A stretch of DNA of 64,000 bases, taken from positions 62,001 through 126,000 of the forward strand of contig CAMELV010000001.1 of NCBI GenBank assembly GCA_945925985.1, read 5' to 3'. Both the position numbers and the translations under genes were made by a program. The stretch comes from Comamonas sp. lk. Its GTDB lineage: Bacteria; Pseudomonadota; Gammaproteobacteria; Burkholderiales; Burkholderiaceae_C. The notes under the pieces were generated by a model that saw only the letters and a program-made list of their open reading frames with translations, did no database searches and was not told the origin of the DNA. How positions within the stretch are numbered: the stretch's first letter is position 1; every line of letters starts with the position of its first letter. Below, piece by piece: positions 41,893 through 52,936 of this stretch.

Positions 41893-42245
41893 GTTATTCC
41901 ATCCCCGATGTAATCATGATCCCATGATTATTTTTAATAATACTGGTTAACTTCATACTTTGTTATTTTTCTCTATAAAACTTTAGCAGATAATTTTCTG
42001 CAGGGCCAGTGCATTTTTTGTGTACTTTCGATAGTCAATATGATGGTGAATCCGCCCAAATCGCTCAACAACTTTAGTGATCTCAGGAAACGTCTCCTTC
42101 AGAACCAATGAATTTCGCAGAGTACCTTCTCGCACAGGTCTGAGCAAGCGAAACCTCCCCACTGCCCGACAAGATCCGACAACCTGGCGTCGATTGCAAC
42201 CGGCCCGCCGGCCGCTGAAAATCACGCAAACCCATCAGCCGACCT
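41893..42245. other. Island spacer, AT-rich then GC-rich, no assignable gene
   Basis: This spacer of about 350 bases changes abruptly from AT-rich (to about 42110) to GC-rich DNA near 42120. An 80-codon minus-strand reading frame (41983-42225) includes RNSLVLKETFPEITKVVERF and could be a gene fragment, but nothing is recognisable and codon use shifts midway. The composition break suggests a recombination joint. Confidence 0.4.
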
Positions 42246-42821
42246 ATGCCACGACGCGCCACCACCCTCCACACCCAGCGCCTGCGCCTGGAGCCTTTCG
42301 ACGCGCGCCACCTCGATGGACTGAACGCCATGAACCGCATGCCAGAGGTGATGCGGTTTTTGGGTGGTGAGCCCGAGACCCGAGACCAGACCGCATCGGT
42401 CATCACAAGGGTGCAGCGGTGCTGGGCGGCATGGGGAACCAGCTGGTGGGCCTTTATCGAAATCAGTTCCGGACAGTTGGCGGGAGCAGGGTGCGTCCAG
42501 TACCTGCGCAGGGACGCCGTGGCACCCGAAGACCTCGAAAGCCTCGTGGGCAAGCCCCTCGAAATCGGCTGGCGACTCCACCCGGACTTCTGGCGGCAAG
42601 GTTTGGCCAGCGAGGCGGCTCGTGGCATGGCTGCCTTCGCCTTCGAGCGGTTTCCCATCCCGGAACTGCTGGCGGTCCGCCATCCTGATAACGTGGAATC
42701 GGGCCGCGTCATGGATCGCCTGGGCATGCACCAGCGGGGCCTGGAGCCTTGGTACGGCACCACGGTCGCAACGCACGTCATCTCGCGCGCCGAATGGCTG
42801 CGCACCCGATCGGGCGCGTGA
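42246..42821 (+). CDS. GNAT acetyltransferase (RimJ/RimL type)
   Basis: This 191-residue GCN5-like acetyltransferase begins TLHTQRLRLEPFDARHLDGL, the standard RimJ/RimL start. It has EIGWRLHPDFWRQGLASEA (acetyl-CoA-binding region, about residues 105-123) and NVESGRVMDRLGM. The target is unknown (protein N-terminus, antibiotic or small amine). GC content is like the core genome, unlike the GIY-YIG gene in the same insert, so the insert is a composite. Confidence 0.85.
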   Translation: MPRRATTLHTQRLRLEPFDARHLDGLNAMNRMPEVMRFLGGEPETRDQTASVITRVQRCWAAWGTSWWAFIEISSGQLAGAGCVQYLRRDAVAPEDLESLVGKPLEIGWRLHPDFWRQGLASEAARGMAAFAFERFPIPELLAVRHPDNVESGRVMDRLGMHQRGLEPWYGTTVATHVISRAEWLRTRSGA

Positions 42822-43157
42822 GAGGCCCAGCCCTTCTTCCTGGCCCAGAACCCAAGGGCCGTATCTGGCAGGTCAGAGAAGTTAATGGTCAAATTGGCCT
42901 CAAGCCCTTATGGAATATGGCTTTATAGCTATATAAACCATAGCAATTCTGAGGCTCGACAAATCAAGCGGGTGCGGGGCCAACGCTTGCGCTTGGACCT
43001 TGCAGAACGCAACTGCCGATTGGTTTTGGCCAGTTGCAGCATGGCGCCCGATGCGAAGATGGACCGGGCGCTGTTGGCGCCGCGCTGGGCAACAAGGCCT
43101 ATCAGCACCTGCGTCAACTGCGCCAGGACGAGGGCGGTGGCGAGCACGGTCACCCGG
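42822..43157. other. Island spacer with a dispersed mini-repeat
   Basis: About 335 bases between the GNAT stop and the second glmS end hold no recognisable gene. The mini-repeat copy e lies at 42891-42944. From 42945 to 43157 reading frames exist on both strands but none shows a known domain; a minus-strand frame beginning at 43153 has a hydrophobic stretch ([19 protein letters not shown]) and may be a gene fragment cut at the repeat border. Confidence 0.4.
42891..42944. repeat. Dispersed mini-repeat between genes, copy e
   Basis: TTGGCCTCAAGCCCTTATGG followed by an AGCTATATAAACCATAGC hairpin. It has the same plan as copies a-d, here in non-coding DNA. Confidence 0.6.
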
Positions 43158-43304
43158 GTGATCCGAATGCCGGAACACTACGGCGAGCTCTCACCCCTTC
43201 TGCACGTGGTGCCCCTGCAACTGCTGGCTTATCACACCGCCTGTGTGCGCGGCACCGATGTGGATAACCCGAGGAACTTGGCGAAGAGTGTGACGGTGGA
43301 GTGA
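43158..43304 (+). pseudogene. Second copy of the glmS 3' end (direct repeat copy R)
   Basis: It encodes [20 protein letters not shown] through NLAKSVTVE and a stop, i.e. the last 48 residues of GlmS, in the same orientation as the intact gene. About 13 of 147 bases differ, nearly all at synonymous positions (one K to N change), which argues for descent from two different glmS alleles and not a fresh duplication. It probably marks the far boundary of an insert that arrived with its own glmS end. No promoter or ribosome site is evident. Confidence 0.85.
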
Positions 43305-43353
43305 TTGCAACGGTTTGCGATCAGCAGCCGTTCCATTGATAATCCTCGAGCTT

Positions 43354-44277
43354 ATGGCCACCTCCAGTTTTTTTGCCCTGCTTGACGACATTGCTACGCT
43401 GCTTGATGACGTGGCTCTCATGACCAAGGTGGCGGCCAAGAAAACCGCGGGCGTGTTGGGCGACGACCTGGCGCTCAATGCCCAGCAGGTCGCCGGCGTC
43501 AACGCGGACCGCGAGCTGCCAGTGGTGTGGGCAGTGGCCAAGGGCTCGATGCGCAACAAGGCGATCCTGGTCCCGGCGGCCCTGCTGATCAGTGCCCTGC
43601 TGCCCGCGTTGATCACCCCGCTGCTCATGCTCGGTGGCCTGTTCTTGTGCTTTGAGGGCACCGAAAAAGTCGTTCATTTGCTGCTGCACCGCTCGGGCGG
43701 TGACGCGAAACACAATGACGAGCTGCGGCAGGCCATCGCGGACGAGACCGTGGACATCGTGGCCTTTGAGCAGGGCAAGATCAAGGGCGCGGTGCGCACC
43801 GATTTCATTCTGTCGGCCGAAATCATCGTCATCACCCTGGGCACCGTGGCCAGCGCCAGCATGGCGCAGCGCGTCTCGGTGTTGGTGGGTATTTCGCTGT
43901 TGATGACCGTGGGCGTCTATGGGTTGGTGGCGGGCATCGTCAAGCTCGACGATGCCGGGCTTTACCTCAGCCGTCAGGCGGCACGCTGGCAGCAGGCCCT
44001 GGGCCGGGCGGTGGTGTGGACCGCGCCATGGCTGATGAGGGCATTGTCAACCCTTGGCACTGCGGCGATGTTCATGGTGGGTGGTGGCATTTTGGTCCAT
44101 GGCGTGCCGGCCGTTGGCCACGGCATTGACGACTTTGCTGCCAGCCTGGGCTGGGCCGCCCCTTTGGTGGCTAGCCTGGCGGGCGCACTGGTGGGGCTGA
44201 TCGCCGGCGGGGTGGTGCTGGGCCTGCTGCGCGGCGTGCAGCGCCTGTATCGCCGGGGCAAGCCCGATGCGGTTTGA
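43354..44277 (+). CDS. DUF808 (YedI-like) membrane protein
   Basis: This 307-residue inner-membrane protein has the DUF808 start [20 protein letters not shown] and [20 protein letters not shown], then several hydrophobic segments ([54 protein letters not shown]). Function is unknown. ATG 43354 matches the family start. Its end overlaps, in convergent orientation, the small membrane-protein gene of the photosynthesis cluster by 107 bases. Confidence 0.85.
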   Translation: MATSSFFALLDDIATLLDDVALMTKVAAKKTAGVLGDDLALNAQQVAGVNADRELPVVWAVAKGSMRNKAILVPAALLISALLPALITPLLMLGGLFLCFEGTEKVVHLLLHRSGGDAKHNDELRQAIADETVDIVAFEQGKIKGAVRTDFILSAEIIVITLGTVASASMAQRVSVLVGISLLMTVGVYGLVAGIVKLDDAGLYLSRQAARWQQALGRAVVWTAPWLMRALSTLGTAAMFMVGGGILVHGVPAVGHGIDDFAASLGWAAPLVASLAGALVGLIAGGVVLGLLRGVQRLYRRGKPDAV

Positions 44278-44545
44278 TGCGCCAGCGGGTACGCATGTCG
44301 GCACCATGGGCCAGCCCGGCGGTAACTAAAAACAGCGCCATGCCCGGCCAAAAGCCCGGCGTCAGTGCGCAGCGCAGAGCCAGCATCAAAGACAAGCCCG
44401 AGAGCACGGTGAGCCCGTAGTCAGGCCATGCCAAGCCACGACCTGTTAGCCGGTGCAGCACACACAGAGCCACGGTTTCAAGCGTAATGAAGGCGATGGC
44501 AATGTCCACCACCAGCGGGGTTTGGTAGACCTGCTCGAGGTTCAC
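44171..44545 (-). CDS. Small membrane protein at the edge of the photosynthesis cluster
   Basis: This 124-residue product starts at GTG 44545, overlapping the bchP stop as GTGA. Three hydrophobic segments (about residues 11-31, 43-61 and 66-81) make an integral membrane protein. The last about 35 residues are Arg/Pro-rich and are read entirely from the antisense of the DUF808 gene, so the native C-terminus has probably been altered at the cluster boundary. Function unknown; coupling to bchP suggests a role linked to photosynthesis. Confidence 0.55.
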   Translation of the reverse strand: MNLEQVYQTPLVVDIAIAFITLETVALCVLHRLTGRGLAWPDYGLTVLSGLSLMLALRCALTPGFWPGMALFLVTAGLAHGADMRTRWRIKPHRACPGDTGAARRAAGPAPPRRRSAPPVRPPG

Positions 44546-45750
44546 ACCTTGGCCAGGCCGAGCAGATGGCCCATGTCTTTCAGGAAGATACGCACATGGG
44601 CCATGGGTTTCTTGCGCACCAGCTGCTTGTTCATATACGACTCGAAGGTGAGTTGTTGCACGTCGCGGTCTTCGCAGATTTTGACGAAACGCTCGCGACG
44701 CTTTTCATTGCAGTACCAGAACCACTGCATGATGCCCAGCACGGTAAAGACGGTGCGGTGCGCCTTCATGAACTGTTTGCGCGCCAGGCGCAGGCTTTTC
44801 ACCTCACCCGTTTTAAGCAGCGTCTCTACCGCATGCGCGGCCAACTCGCCACCGTACATGGCGTAGTAAATGCCTTCGCCCGAGGCGGGGGCCACCACAC
44901 CCGCTGCGTCCCCAGCCAGGACCACATCGCGCCCGTTGTCCCAGCGTTTCAGTGGCTTCATGGGCAGTGGTGCGCCTTCGCGACGCAGTACCTCGGCCTG
45001 GCCCAGGCCGGACGCATCGCGCAAGGCGCCCACAGCGCTACGCAGTGAGAAGCCCTTGTCTGCGCTGCCGGTGCCAATGCTCAGGGTATCGCCGTGAGGA
45101 AACACCCAGCCATAAAAATCAGGCGACAGGCGGCCCTGGTAGTACACATCGCAGCGGCTGGCGTCATAACCGGAGGGCTTGATCGCCGGGGCTTTGACGA
45201 TCTCATGGTAGGCGAACACATACTGAGTGTCAGCGGCGCCATCGACCTCGGCCTGTCGCGCGACCTGTGATTTGGCCCCGTCGGCACCGATGATGGCCCG
45301 TGCCCGAACGCTTGCCGGTTGTCCCTCGGCGCGTTGCTGTCGTTCGCGCGCCTGGTAGTGCACCACGCTGATGCCGTCGGCATCGCGCGTCAGCTTGTCA
45401 AAGGTGCCGATGCGCCGCACGGCGCCGGCGCTGGCGGCGCGCTCGCGCAGCCACTCGTCAAATTCGGCGCGGTCCACCATGCCGACAAAACCGTTATCGA
45501 TGGGGATATCTACGGTGTGGTTGCTGGGCGCGATCATGCGCGCTGACCTGGCCTTGGCCACCAGCAGGTGGTCGGGGATGGCGTAGTCTTTGATCAACCG
45601 GGGCGGAATGGCGCCGCCACAGGGCTTCACGCGCCCGGCCCGGTCGAGCAGCAGCACTGAATAGCCGCGCTGTGCCAGCGTATGGGCGGCCGTGGCGCCT
45701 GCCGGGCCGCCGCCCACCACCACCACGTCAAATGTTTCTGTTGAATTCAT
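44542..45750 (-). CDS. bchP: Geranylgeranyl diphosphate/bacteriochlorophyll reductase
   Basis: This 402-residue flavoprotein reduces the geranylgeranyl tail of bacteriochlorophyll to phytyl. The FAD-binding GxGxxG motif is VVVGGGPAGATAAHTLAQRG at residues 10-29; PCGGAIPPRLI and the second FAD motif VVLAGDAAGVVAPASGEGIY follow. Length is normal. It lies between bchG (45 bases upstream) and the small membrane-protein gene on the minus strand, as one bchG-bchP transcript. Confidence 0.94.
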   Translation of the reverse strand: MNSTETFDVVVVGGGPAGATAAHTLAQRGYSVLLLDRAGRVKPCGGAIPPRLIKDYAIPDHLLVAKARSARMIAPSNHTVDIPIDNGFVGMVDRAEFDEWLRERAASAGAVRRIGTFDKLTRDADGISVVHYQARERQQRAEGQPASVRARAIIGADGAKSQVARQAEVDGAADTQYVFAYHEIVKAPAIKPSGYDASRCDVYYQGRLSPDFYGWVFPHGDTLSIGTGSADKGFSLRSAVGALRDASGLGQAEVLRREGAPLPMKPLKRWDNGRDVVLAGDAAGVVAPASGEGIYYAMYGGELAAHAVETLLKTGEVKSLRLARKQFMKAHRTVFTVLGIMQWFWYCNEKRRERFVKICEDRDVQQLTFESYMNKQLVRKKPMAHVRIFLKDMGHLLGLAKV

Positions 45751-45795
45751 GGCATCACCTACTAAGGGTTAAGGTTTGGGGAGAGTCGTTTGTGT

Positions 45796-46683
45796 TCATT
45801 GGCCGGCCACGATCAGGCCGCGCAGCGCAAAAGCGCTGACCATCATGCCGGCGACAAAAAATGGCACGCCAAAGCCGCTGTACCACAGCGCGCGCTGCGT
45901 CACGCGGGTTAGAAAAAAGTCCATCATGAGCAATTGAACGCCCAGCAACAAGGCAACGGCCAGCCCGTGCCCCGGCTGCCCCCAGGCAAACAGCAAGACG
46001 ATCACCACCACTTGCGATAAGCCCATGAACCAGCAGGCCACACCCGCCGCCGACTGGACGCCGAGTTGCACCGGCAGTGAGCGCACGCCCATCTCCCGGT
46101 CACCTTGGACGGCCTTGAAATCGTTGAGCGTCATGATCCCGTGCGTGCCAACGCTGTACAAGAAGGCCAGCCAAAGGGAGCGCGGGTCAGGCATCTGGCC
46201 GCCGGCCATCACGGCTGCCCCAGTGGTCCAGGCAATGCCTTCGTAACTGATGCCACAGGCCGCATTGCCCCACCAGCCGTTTTGCTTGAGCCGCAAGGGC
46301 GGCGCGCTGTAGGCCCAGGCCAGCAGCAGACCCACGACGCAGGCCGCAAACCCCCAGGCGCCTAAAAAACTGGCTACGCCAAGGGACACCACGGTCCACA
46401 GCACGGCAATGTACAAGCCCCATCGGCCTGGCATGCGGCCTGAGGGAATCGGGCGTTGCGGCTCATTGATGGCGTCGACATGACGGTCGAACCAGTCGTT
46501 AACGGCCTGGCTGGTAGCGCAGACAAAGGGTCCTGCCAAGGCAATGCCGACCACGGCCAGCAGCCACCTGTTCTCCATCGGTAGGCCCGAAGCCACGACG
46601 CCACAGGCAAAGGCCCACATGGGTGGGAACCAGGTGATCGGCTTGAACAGCTCGGTAACCGCGGACAGTTGGGGCAATACCAT
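45796..46683 (-). CDS. bchG: Bacteriochlorophyll synthase (geranylgeranyl transferase)
   Basis: This 295-residue UbiA-family membrane prenyltransferase esterifies bacteriochlorophyllide a with the isoprenoid tail. The first Mg-prenyl-diphosphate motif is NDWFDRHVDAINEPQRPIPS (about residues 63-82). The start LFKPITWFPPMWAFACGVVA is typical of BchG/ChlG. It is first in its operon, and a PpsR-type box and 10-base inverted repeat lie just upstream (46697-46731). Confidence 0.94.
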   Translation of the reverse strand: MVLPQLSAVTELFKPITWFPPMWAFACGVVASGLPMENRWLLAVVGIALAGPFVCATSQAVNDWFDRHVDAINEPQRPIPSGRMPGRWGLYIAVLWTVVSLGVASFLGAWGFAACVVGLLLAWAYSAPPLRLKQNGWWGNAACGISYEGIAWTTGAAVMAGGQMPDPRSLWLAFLYSVGTHGIMTLNDFKAVQGDREMGVRSLPVQLGVQSAAGVACWFMGLSQVVVIVLLFAWGQPGHGLAVALLLGVQLLMMDFFLTRVTQRALWYSGFGVPFFVAGMMVSAFALRGLIVAGQ

Positions 46684-46696
46684 GCCTCAAGTTTTG

Positions 46697-46731
46697 CACT
46701 TGACACATTGAAGTGTCAAGTGAAATTTACA
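46697..46731. promoter_or_regulatory. PpsR/CrtJ-type box and inverted repeat upstream of bchG
   Basis: TGTCAAGTGAAATTTACA at 46714-46731 fits the PpsR/CrtJ consensus TGT-N12-ACA exactly. It overlaps a perfect 10-base inverted repeat, CACTTGACAC (46697-46706) and GTGTCAAGTG (46713-46722). The block lies 14-48 bases upstream of the bchG start, where binding would block the promoter. The hairpin could also help end the ppsR transcript. Confidence 0.7.
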
Positions 46732-46784
46732 CTCCCTATGGTTTCCCCTAGTCTGAAGGGAAACAAAGGGAAGTAAAAGTGGCG

Positions 46785-48251
46785 TCAGGCGTCCGTGTCG
46801 GAGCCCGAATCACCCATGCCAAAGCGGCGCAGTTTCACATACAGGCTTTGACGCGACAGGCCAAGCATTTCAGCAGCCGATGCGCGGTTGTCCCCCGTCA
46901 ATTCCAGGGCTGCCTCAATGCACAGTTGTTCAATCAGATCGGTCGTGTCACGCACGATATCTTTCAGCGGCACGCGACCCACCAACTCGGTCATTTGGCT
47001 GGTCGAACGAGGTATTTCACGGCTGGGTTTCGTCTCTTTACCCATGCGCAGGCCAATGTCGCGGATGGTGAAGCCCAGGCAGCGCTGTGCACCACTGGTG
47101 ACCGCCACGGCTGAAATTTCTACCTCGGTGGTGGACCCGTAAGCGCCCCGCATGCGGGTGGCAAACAAGCGAACCACGTCGCGCTGGCGCAAATTGGAAA
47201 TCAAGACGCTCATGTCCACCCCGGCCCGGCCAAGCCAGCGTTCCAGCGATTCACCCCGCACCAGGGCTTCGTTACTGACCTGAGCCAATTGCAAAAATGC
47301 CCGGTTGGCCGAAAGCACACGCCCACCGATATCCGTGACAACCAGCGCATCGGGGGCGCTTTCCATCACGTCGGCCAGCATTTGCCGGGCCTGGTCGCCG
47401 GTTGACTTGTCGGCCGCTGCCCGGACAGGGATCAGGCGAACCAGGAAATGAGACGAGTGTTCTTGCCGGAACAGTGAGACCGAGGCCGTGACTTCGGAGC
47501 CGTCCTGGGAGAGTCGAATGTTCACTGGTTGTGCCTGGCCACTGGCGCGCAAGCCGGCGAATACCTGGCTCAGACCGGCAAAGCTGCTTTTGTCCATGCT
47601 TTGGGCCAAGGTCCAACCGGTTCTGGACAGGGCCTCACCCAGCAAAGCCTGTGCCGCCGGATTGCTGTCCTCGAGTTTCTCACTGTCTGCATCGAGAATC
47701 AGCATGGCCTCCGATGACACCTGAAACAACAGGCGGTAGCGGGTTTCGACATGCTTGAGCTGCCAGTAATCACGCTCCACGGAGCGTTGCGCGTTGAGCA
47801 ACTTTTGCTGCAGTGCCGCCTGTGGCCGCAAGTCGCGCCCGAAAGCCAGTGCACTCGGTCGGCCATTTGCGACGCTCGGGGGAATCTGGATCAGGGAGTA
47901 AGACAGGGGTAACTCAGTGCCGCTTTGCGTTGACTGGTTCACGTGTCGCCAGCGGCCACTGCTGTCGCCGCCCATGTCCTTCAACATCGCGGTGATCTTG
48001 GGGACGCTTTCTTCAGTAACCGTTTGCCCCCAATGCTTACCGAGCCAATCCAAGCACCCGTGGTTGAGAAATTCCTGGCTGCCAAAGGCGGCATCTTGGA
48101 TCACCCCCGATTCATCCATGACGAGCACAACGTCAGCCGCTGCTGTGACCAAGGTGGACACAACGCCGGCATCCATATGGGCAAAAATACGTTGCGCATT
48201 TTCAAAACGTCCGGGAATTGGCTCCCGTGCTGTCTGAAGAGTTTGGTTCAT
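46785..48251 (-). CDS. ppsR: Photosynthesis transcriptional regulator PpsR/CrtJ
   Basis: This 488-residue regulator has PAS-type sensor domains (about residues 30-140, 165-270 and 290-400) and a C-terminal Fis-type helix-turn-helix (NRASAAEMLGLSRQSLYVKL, ending near the C-terminus). A cysteine just before it (IEQLCIEAALEL) is at the position of the conserved redox cysteine. PpsR represses bch, crt and puc genes under oxygen and light; in Rubrivivax-type bacteria it can also activate. It is followed after 101 bases by bchG and preceded by the antirepressor gene 10 bases upstream. Confidence 0.94.
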   Translation of the reverse strand: MNQTLQTAREPIPGRFENAQRIFAHMDAGVVSTLVTAAADVVLVMDESGVIQDAAFGSQEFLNHGCLDWLGKHWGQTVTEESVPKITAMLKDMGGDSSGRWRHVNQSTQSGTELPLSYSLIQIPPSVANGRPSALAFGRDLRPQAALQQKLLNAQRSVERDYWQLKHVETRYRLLFQVSSEAMLILDADSEKLEDSNPAAQALLGEALSRTGWTLAQSMDKSSFAGLSQVFAGLRASGQAQPVNIRLSQDGSEVTASVSLFRQEHSSHFLVRLIPVRAAADKSTGDQARQMLADVMESAPDALVVTDIGGRVLSANRAFLQLAQVSNEALVRGESLERWLGRAGVDMSVLISNLRQRDVVRLFATRMRGAYGSTTEVEISAVAVTSGAQRCLGFTIRDIGLRMGKETKPSREIPRSTSQMTELVGRVPLKDIVRDTTDLIEQLCIEAALELTGDNRASAAEMLGLSRQSLYVKLRRFGMGDSGSDTDA

Positions 48252-48261
48252 TAAGTTTCAG

Positions 48262-49194
48262 TCAATGGTTGAAGACGCGGGCTTTTTGGTTCCCATAACC
48301 AGCTCCGATATGCAACTGCGCCAGTTCAGGCGCCGAGCTTGCGTCTTGGACGAGGAGATCCGCACCCACATGCGTAACCTGATCCGGGTGGGCTGTAAAA
48401 AACGGCCCACCGACGATGATGCACACGGGTGATGGTGCGGCGGCAGCACGCACAGCGGTGATGCAGTCCTTGAGACGGTTTAAGCCCATCGAGGTGGCCA
48501 GGGAGAACCCGACAGCATCGTAGGCCCGCTTTTTGACCAGCACGACCGGATCGTCGCTGGCGGCATAGGGCCCCCCAGCCACTTCCCAGCCCGCGCGCTG
48601 GAAAAAATCGGAGACCATGGTCAGCCCCAGGGTGTGTTGTTCGCCGGGCGCGGGCATCAACAGCACGCTCAGTCCGTTCGGCACGGGGTATTGATGCCGG
48701 TCGTTCTCGTCATGCAGAATGTGCAAGATTTTGTGCAACTGCCCCAACCCAATGGTGACGTCGGTGAAGTCACACAAATCCTCGACCCACAGGTCGCCCA
48801 GGTGTCGGGCCGCCGGCGCGAGCAGGTCAAGATAAAGGGTCTCTACGCTACTGCCCTTGCGACGCAAATTTTCGACCCACTGCAGGGCATCGGCTTCTGT
48901 GCCTTTCAAGAGCACGCTGGCAAAATCACGCACATCAGCCGGACTGATGGCCTCTGCGATGTTGTTGTAAGGGCCTGAGCACTCGACGGGTGTGCGATGT
49001 GCCAGCATCAGCCGTGGAATGATTTCGTGCTGAATGGCTTGTGCCAGCACAGACACCACGCTGTCGGGGGCCGTGGCTTCACCGGGTGCCGTGCTCGCGG
49101 CATCCGGCCCACTCTTTCCCGGGCGGTGCTCGGACTGGCCAGCGTCGGTCGATCCCGTGCCGCGGACCAACGAGATGTGATTTGAAGAACTCAT
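48262..49194 (-). CDS. B12-binding PpsR antirepressor AerR/PpaA
   Basis: This 310-residue protein contains a SCHIC/B12-binding domain. Key blocks are VLLMPAPGEQHTLGLTMVSD and FFQRAGWEVAGGPY, then VCIIVGGPFFTAHPD. AerR/PpaA proteins bind cobalamin and tune PpsR by redox and light. ATG 49194 has GGAG eight bases upstream; a GTG four codons earlier is possible. It is divergent from bchF and probably co-transcribed with ppsR. Confidence 0.88.
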   Translation of the reverse strand: MSSSNHISLVRGTGSTDAGQSEHRPGKSGPDAASTAPGEATAPDSVVSVLAQAIQHEIIPRLMLAHRTPVECSGPYNNIAEAISPADVRDFASVLLKGTEADALQWVENLRRKGSSVETLYLDLLAPAARHLGDLWVEDLCDFTDVTIGLGQLHKILHILHDENDRHQYPVPNGLSVLLMPAPGEQHTLGLTMVSDFFQRAGWEVAGGPYAASDDPVVLVKKRAYDAVGFSLATSMGLNRLKDCITAVRAAAAPSPVCIIVGGPFFTAHPDQVTHVGADLLVQDASSAPELAQLHIGAGYGNQKARVFNH

Positions 49195-49482
49195 TTTTGT
49201 CTCCACTTTGAGGGACCCTTAATCCTGATTCAGGCGCCGGGCCTATGCCGGTCAGCATTGTTTGTTGGGGATGACTCCCCAGCGCGCTTCAATTTTTGCA
49301 AGCCGACTAGATCAGCTACGCAGCGCTGAACACGACGTCGAGACCTTTTTAAGCGTGTATCAAATCAAAGTCAAAGCATTTCGGGTGCCCTTGAAGTTTA
49401 GTCAAGTATCTGCTGATGTGTCAAATAAAAATGACGTAACAAAAAGTTGACATTTTTGGCCAAGGCGGATAAATTGAGGCCT
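49195..49482. promoter_or_regulatory. Divergent control region between aerR/ppaA and bchF
   Basis: This 288-base region holds the promoters for the two halves of the photosynthesis cluster. TTGACA (49447-49452), a 17-base gap and TAAATT (49470-49475) make a good sigma-70 promoter for bchF. Two near-consensus PpsR boxes of the form TGT-N12-ACG, in inverted orientation, abut at 49419-49436 and 49435-49452; the second covers the -35 element. The upstream half (49201-49400) shows no clear elements. Confidence 0.6.
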
Positions 49483-51329
<1,847 letters not shown>

Positions 51330-51339
51330 GGGAAGCACT

Positions 51340-52936
51340 ATGCAACTCACGCTCTGGACTTACGAAGGACCGCCGCACGTGGGCGCGATGCGCATTGCCA
51401 CGGCGATGGAAGACGTGCACTATGTGTTGCATGCGCCCCAGGGCGACACCTATGCCGACCTGTTGTTCACCATGATCGAGCGGCTGCAAAAGCGCCCGCC
51501 CGTCACCTACACCACCTTTCAGGCGAGGGATCTCGGGGGCGACACCGCAGAGCTTTTCAAGACTGCGGCCAGGCAGGCCTTCGAGCGTTTTTCCCCCAAG
51601 GCCATGCTGGTGGGTTCCTCATGTACAGCCGAACTGATTCAAGATGACCCAGGCGGTCTGTGCAAAGCACTGCAACTGCCCATTCCGGTGGTGGCGCTGG
51701 AGCTTCCGTCTTACCAGCGTAAGGAAAACTGGGGTGCGTCAGAGACCTTCTATCAACTGGTTCGCCACCTGGCATTGCCAGCCCAGCGCACTGGGGAAAA
51801 CACCGAGTCCAAAAAACAACGCTGCAACATCCTTGGCCCCACTGCATTGGGTTTCAGGCACCGTGACGACCTGACCGAAATCCGCAAGCTGTTGACCGAC
51901 ATGGGGATTGACATCAACGTGGTCGCCCCATTGACGGCGACACCCGCAGACCTGGCCCGCTTGGCTGATGCGGATTTCAACGTGGTGCTGTATCCAGAGA
52001 TTGCCAACTTGTCGGCACAGTGGCTACAACGCAGTTTTGGCCAGCCCTTCACCAAAGTTATTCCCATTGGCCGGGGTGCCACCCGTGCCTTCATTCGGGA
52101 AGTCGCCCAGTTGGCTGGACTCGATGCCGATGCAGCCCTGGCCAAAGCGGACGCCCGTGCCGCATGGTATGCACGCTCGGTGGACTCCACATACCTGACA
52201 AATAAACGTGTTTTTGTGTTTGGCGACGCGACGCATGCTGTTGCCGCCGCCAAGGTGGCCGCCGAAGAAATGGGCTTTACCGTCGTGGGCATAGGTACCT
52301 ACAGCCGTGAGTTTGCCCGTGAAGTGCGTGACGCTGCCAAGCTTTACGGTGTCGATCCCCTGATCAGTGACGACTATCTAGAAATCGAAGCGCGCATCGC
52401 CGAGCTGCAGCCCGAACTGGTCTTGGGCACGCAGATGGAGCGCCACATTGCCAAACGCCTTGGCGTGCCCTGTGCTGTGATTTCAGCACCGGTCCATGTG
52501 CAGGATTTCCCAGCCCGCTATTCCCCGCAAATGGGCTTTGAGGGTGCCAACGTGCTGTTTGACACCTGGGTGCACCCGCTCATGATGGGCTTGGAAGAGC
52601 ACCTGATCGGCATGTTCCGGGGTGACGCCGAATTCCATGAAGACGCAGCACCGTCGCACCTGGGCGGCGCGGCGCGCATGCAGTCGGCGCCACAGCCGAC
52701 ACCGCAGCCCGCTTTGACGCATGAAATATCCCAACAGCCCGAACAGTCCGAAGAGCCAGCGGCCAGACCCGTAGCGGTTAGCGCAGCTACTGCCAGTGTT
52801 GTGACCTCGGCATGGGATCTAGACGCAGAAAAAGAATTGAGAAAAATACCATTTTTCGTCCGTGGCAAAGCCAGGCGAAATACCGAGCGTTACGCCTCTG
52901 AGCGTGGCCTCTCGGTGATCACGACGGAGACTCTGT

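Noticed and set aside
41983-42225. An 80-codon minus-strand reading frame in the glmS insert
   Set aside because: It spans a composition break, has no recognisable domain and codon use changes midway, so it is noted as a possible fragment only.
42885-43304. A 139-codon plus-strand reading frame ending in GlmS-like residues
   Set aside because: Only the last 48 codons (43158-43304) match GlmS; the earlier part is mini-repeat and unassigned spacer. It is a glmS end fragment, not a gene.
49356-49373. A possible further PpsR box (TGTATCAAATCAAAGTCA)
   Set aside because: The right half reads TCA in place of ACA or ACG, so it does not fit the consensus.
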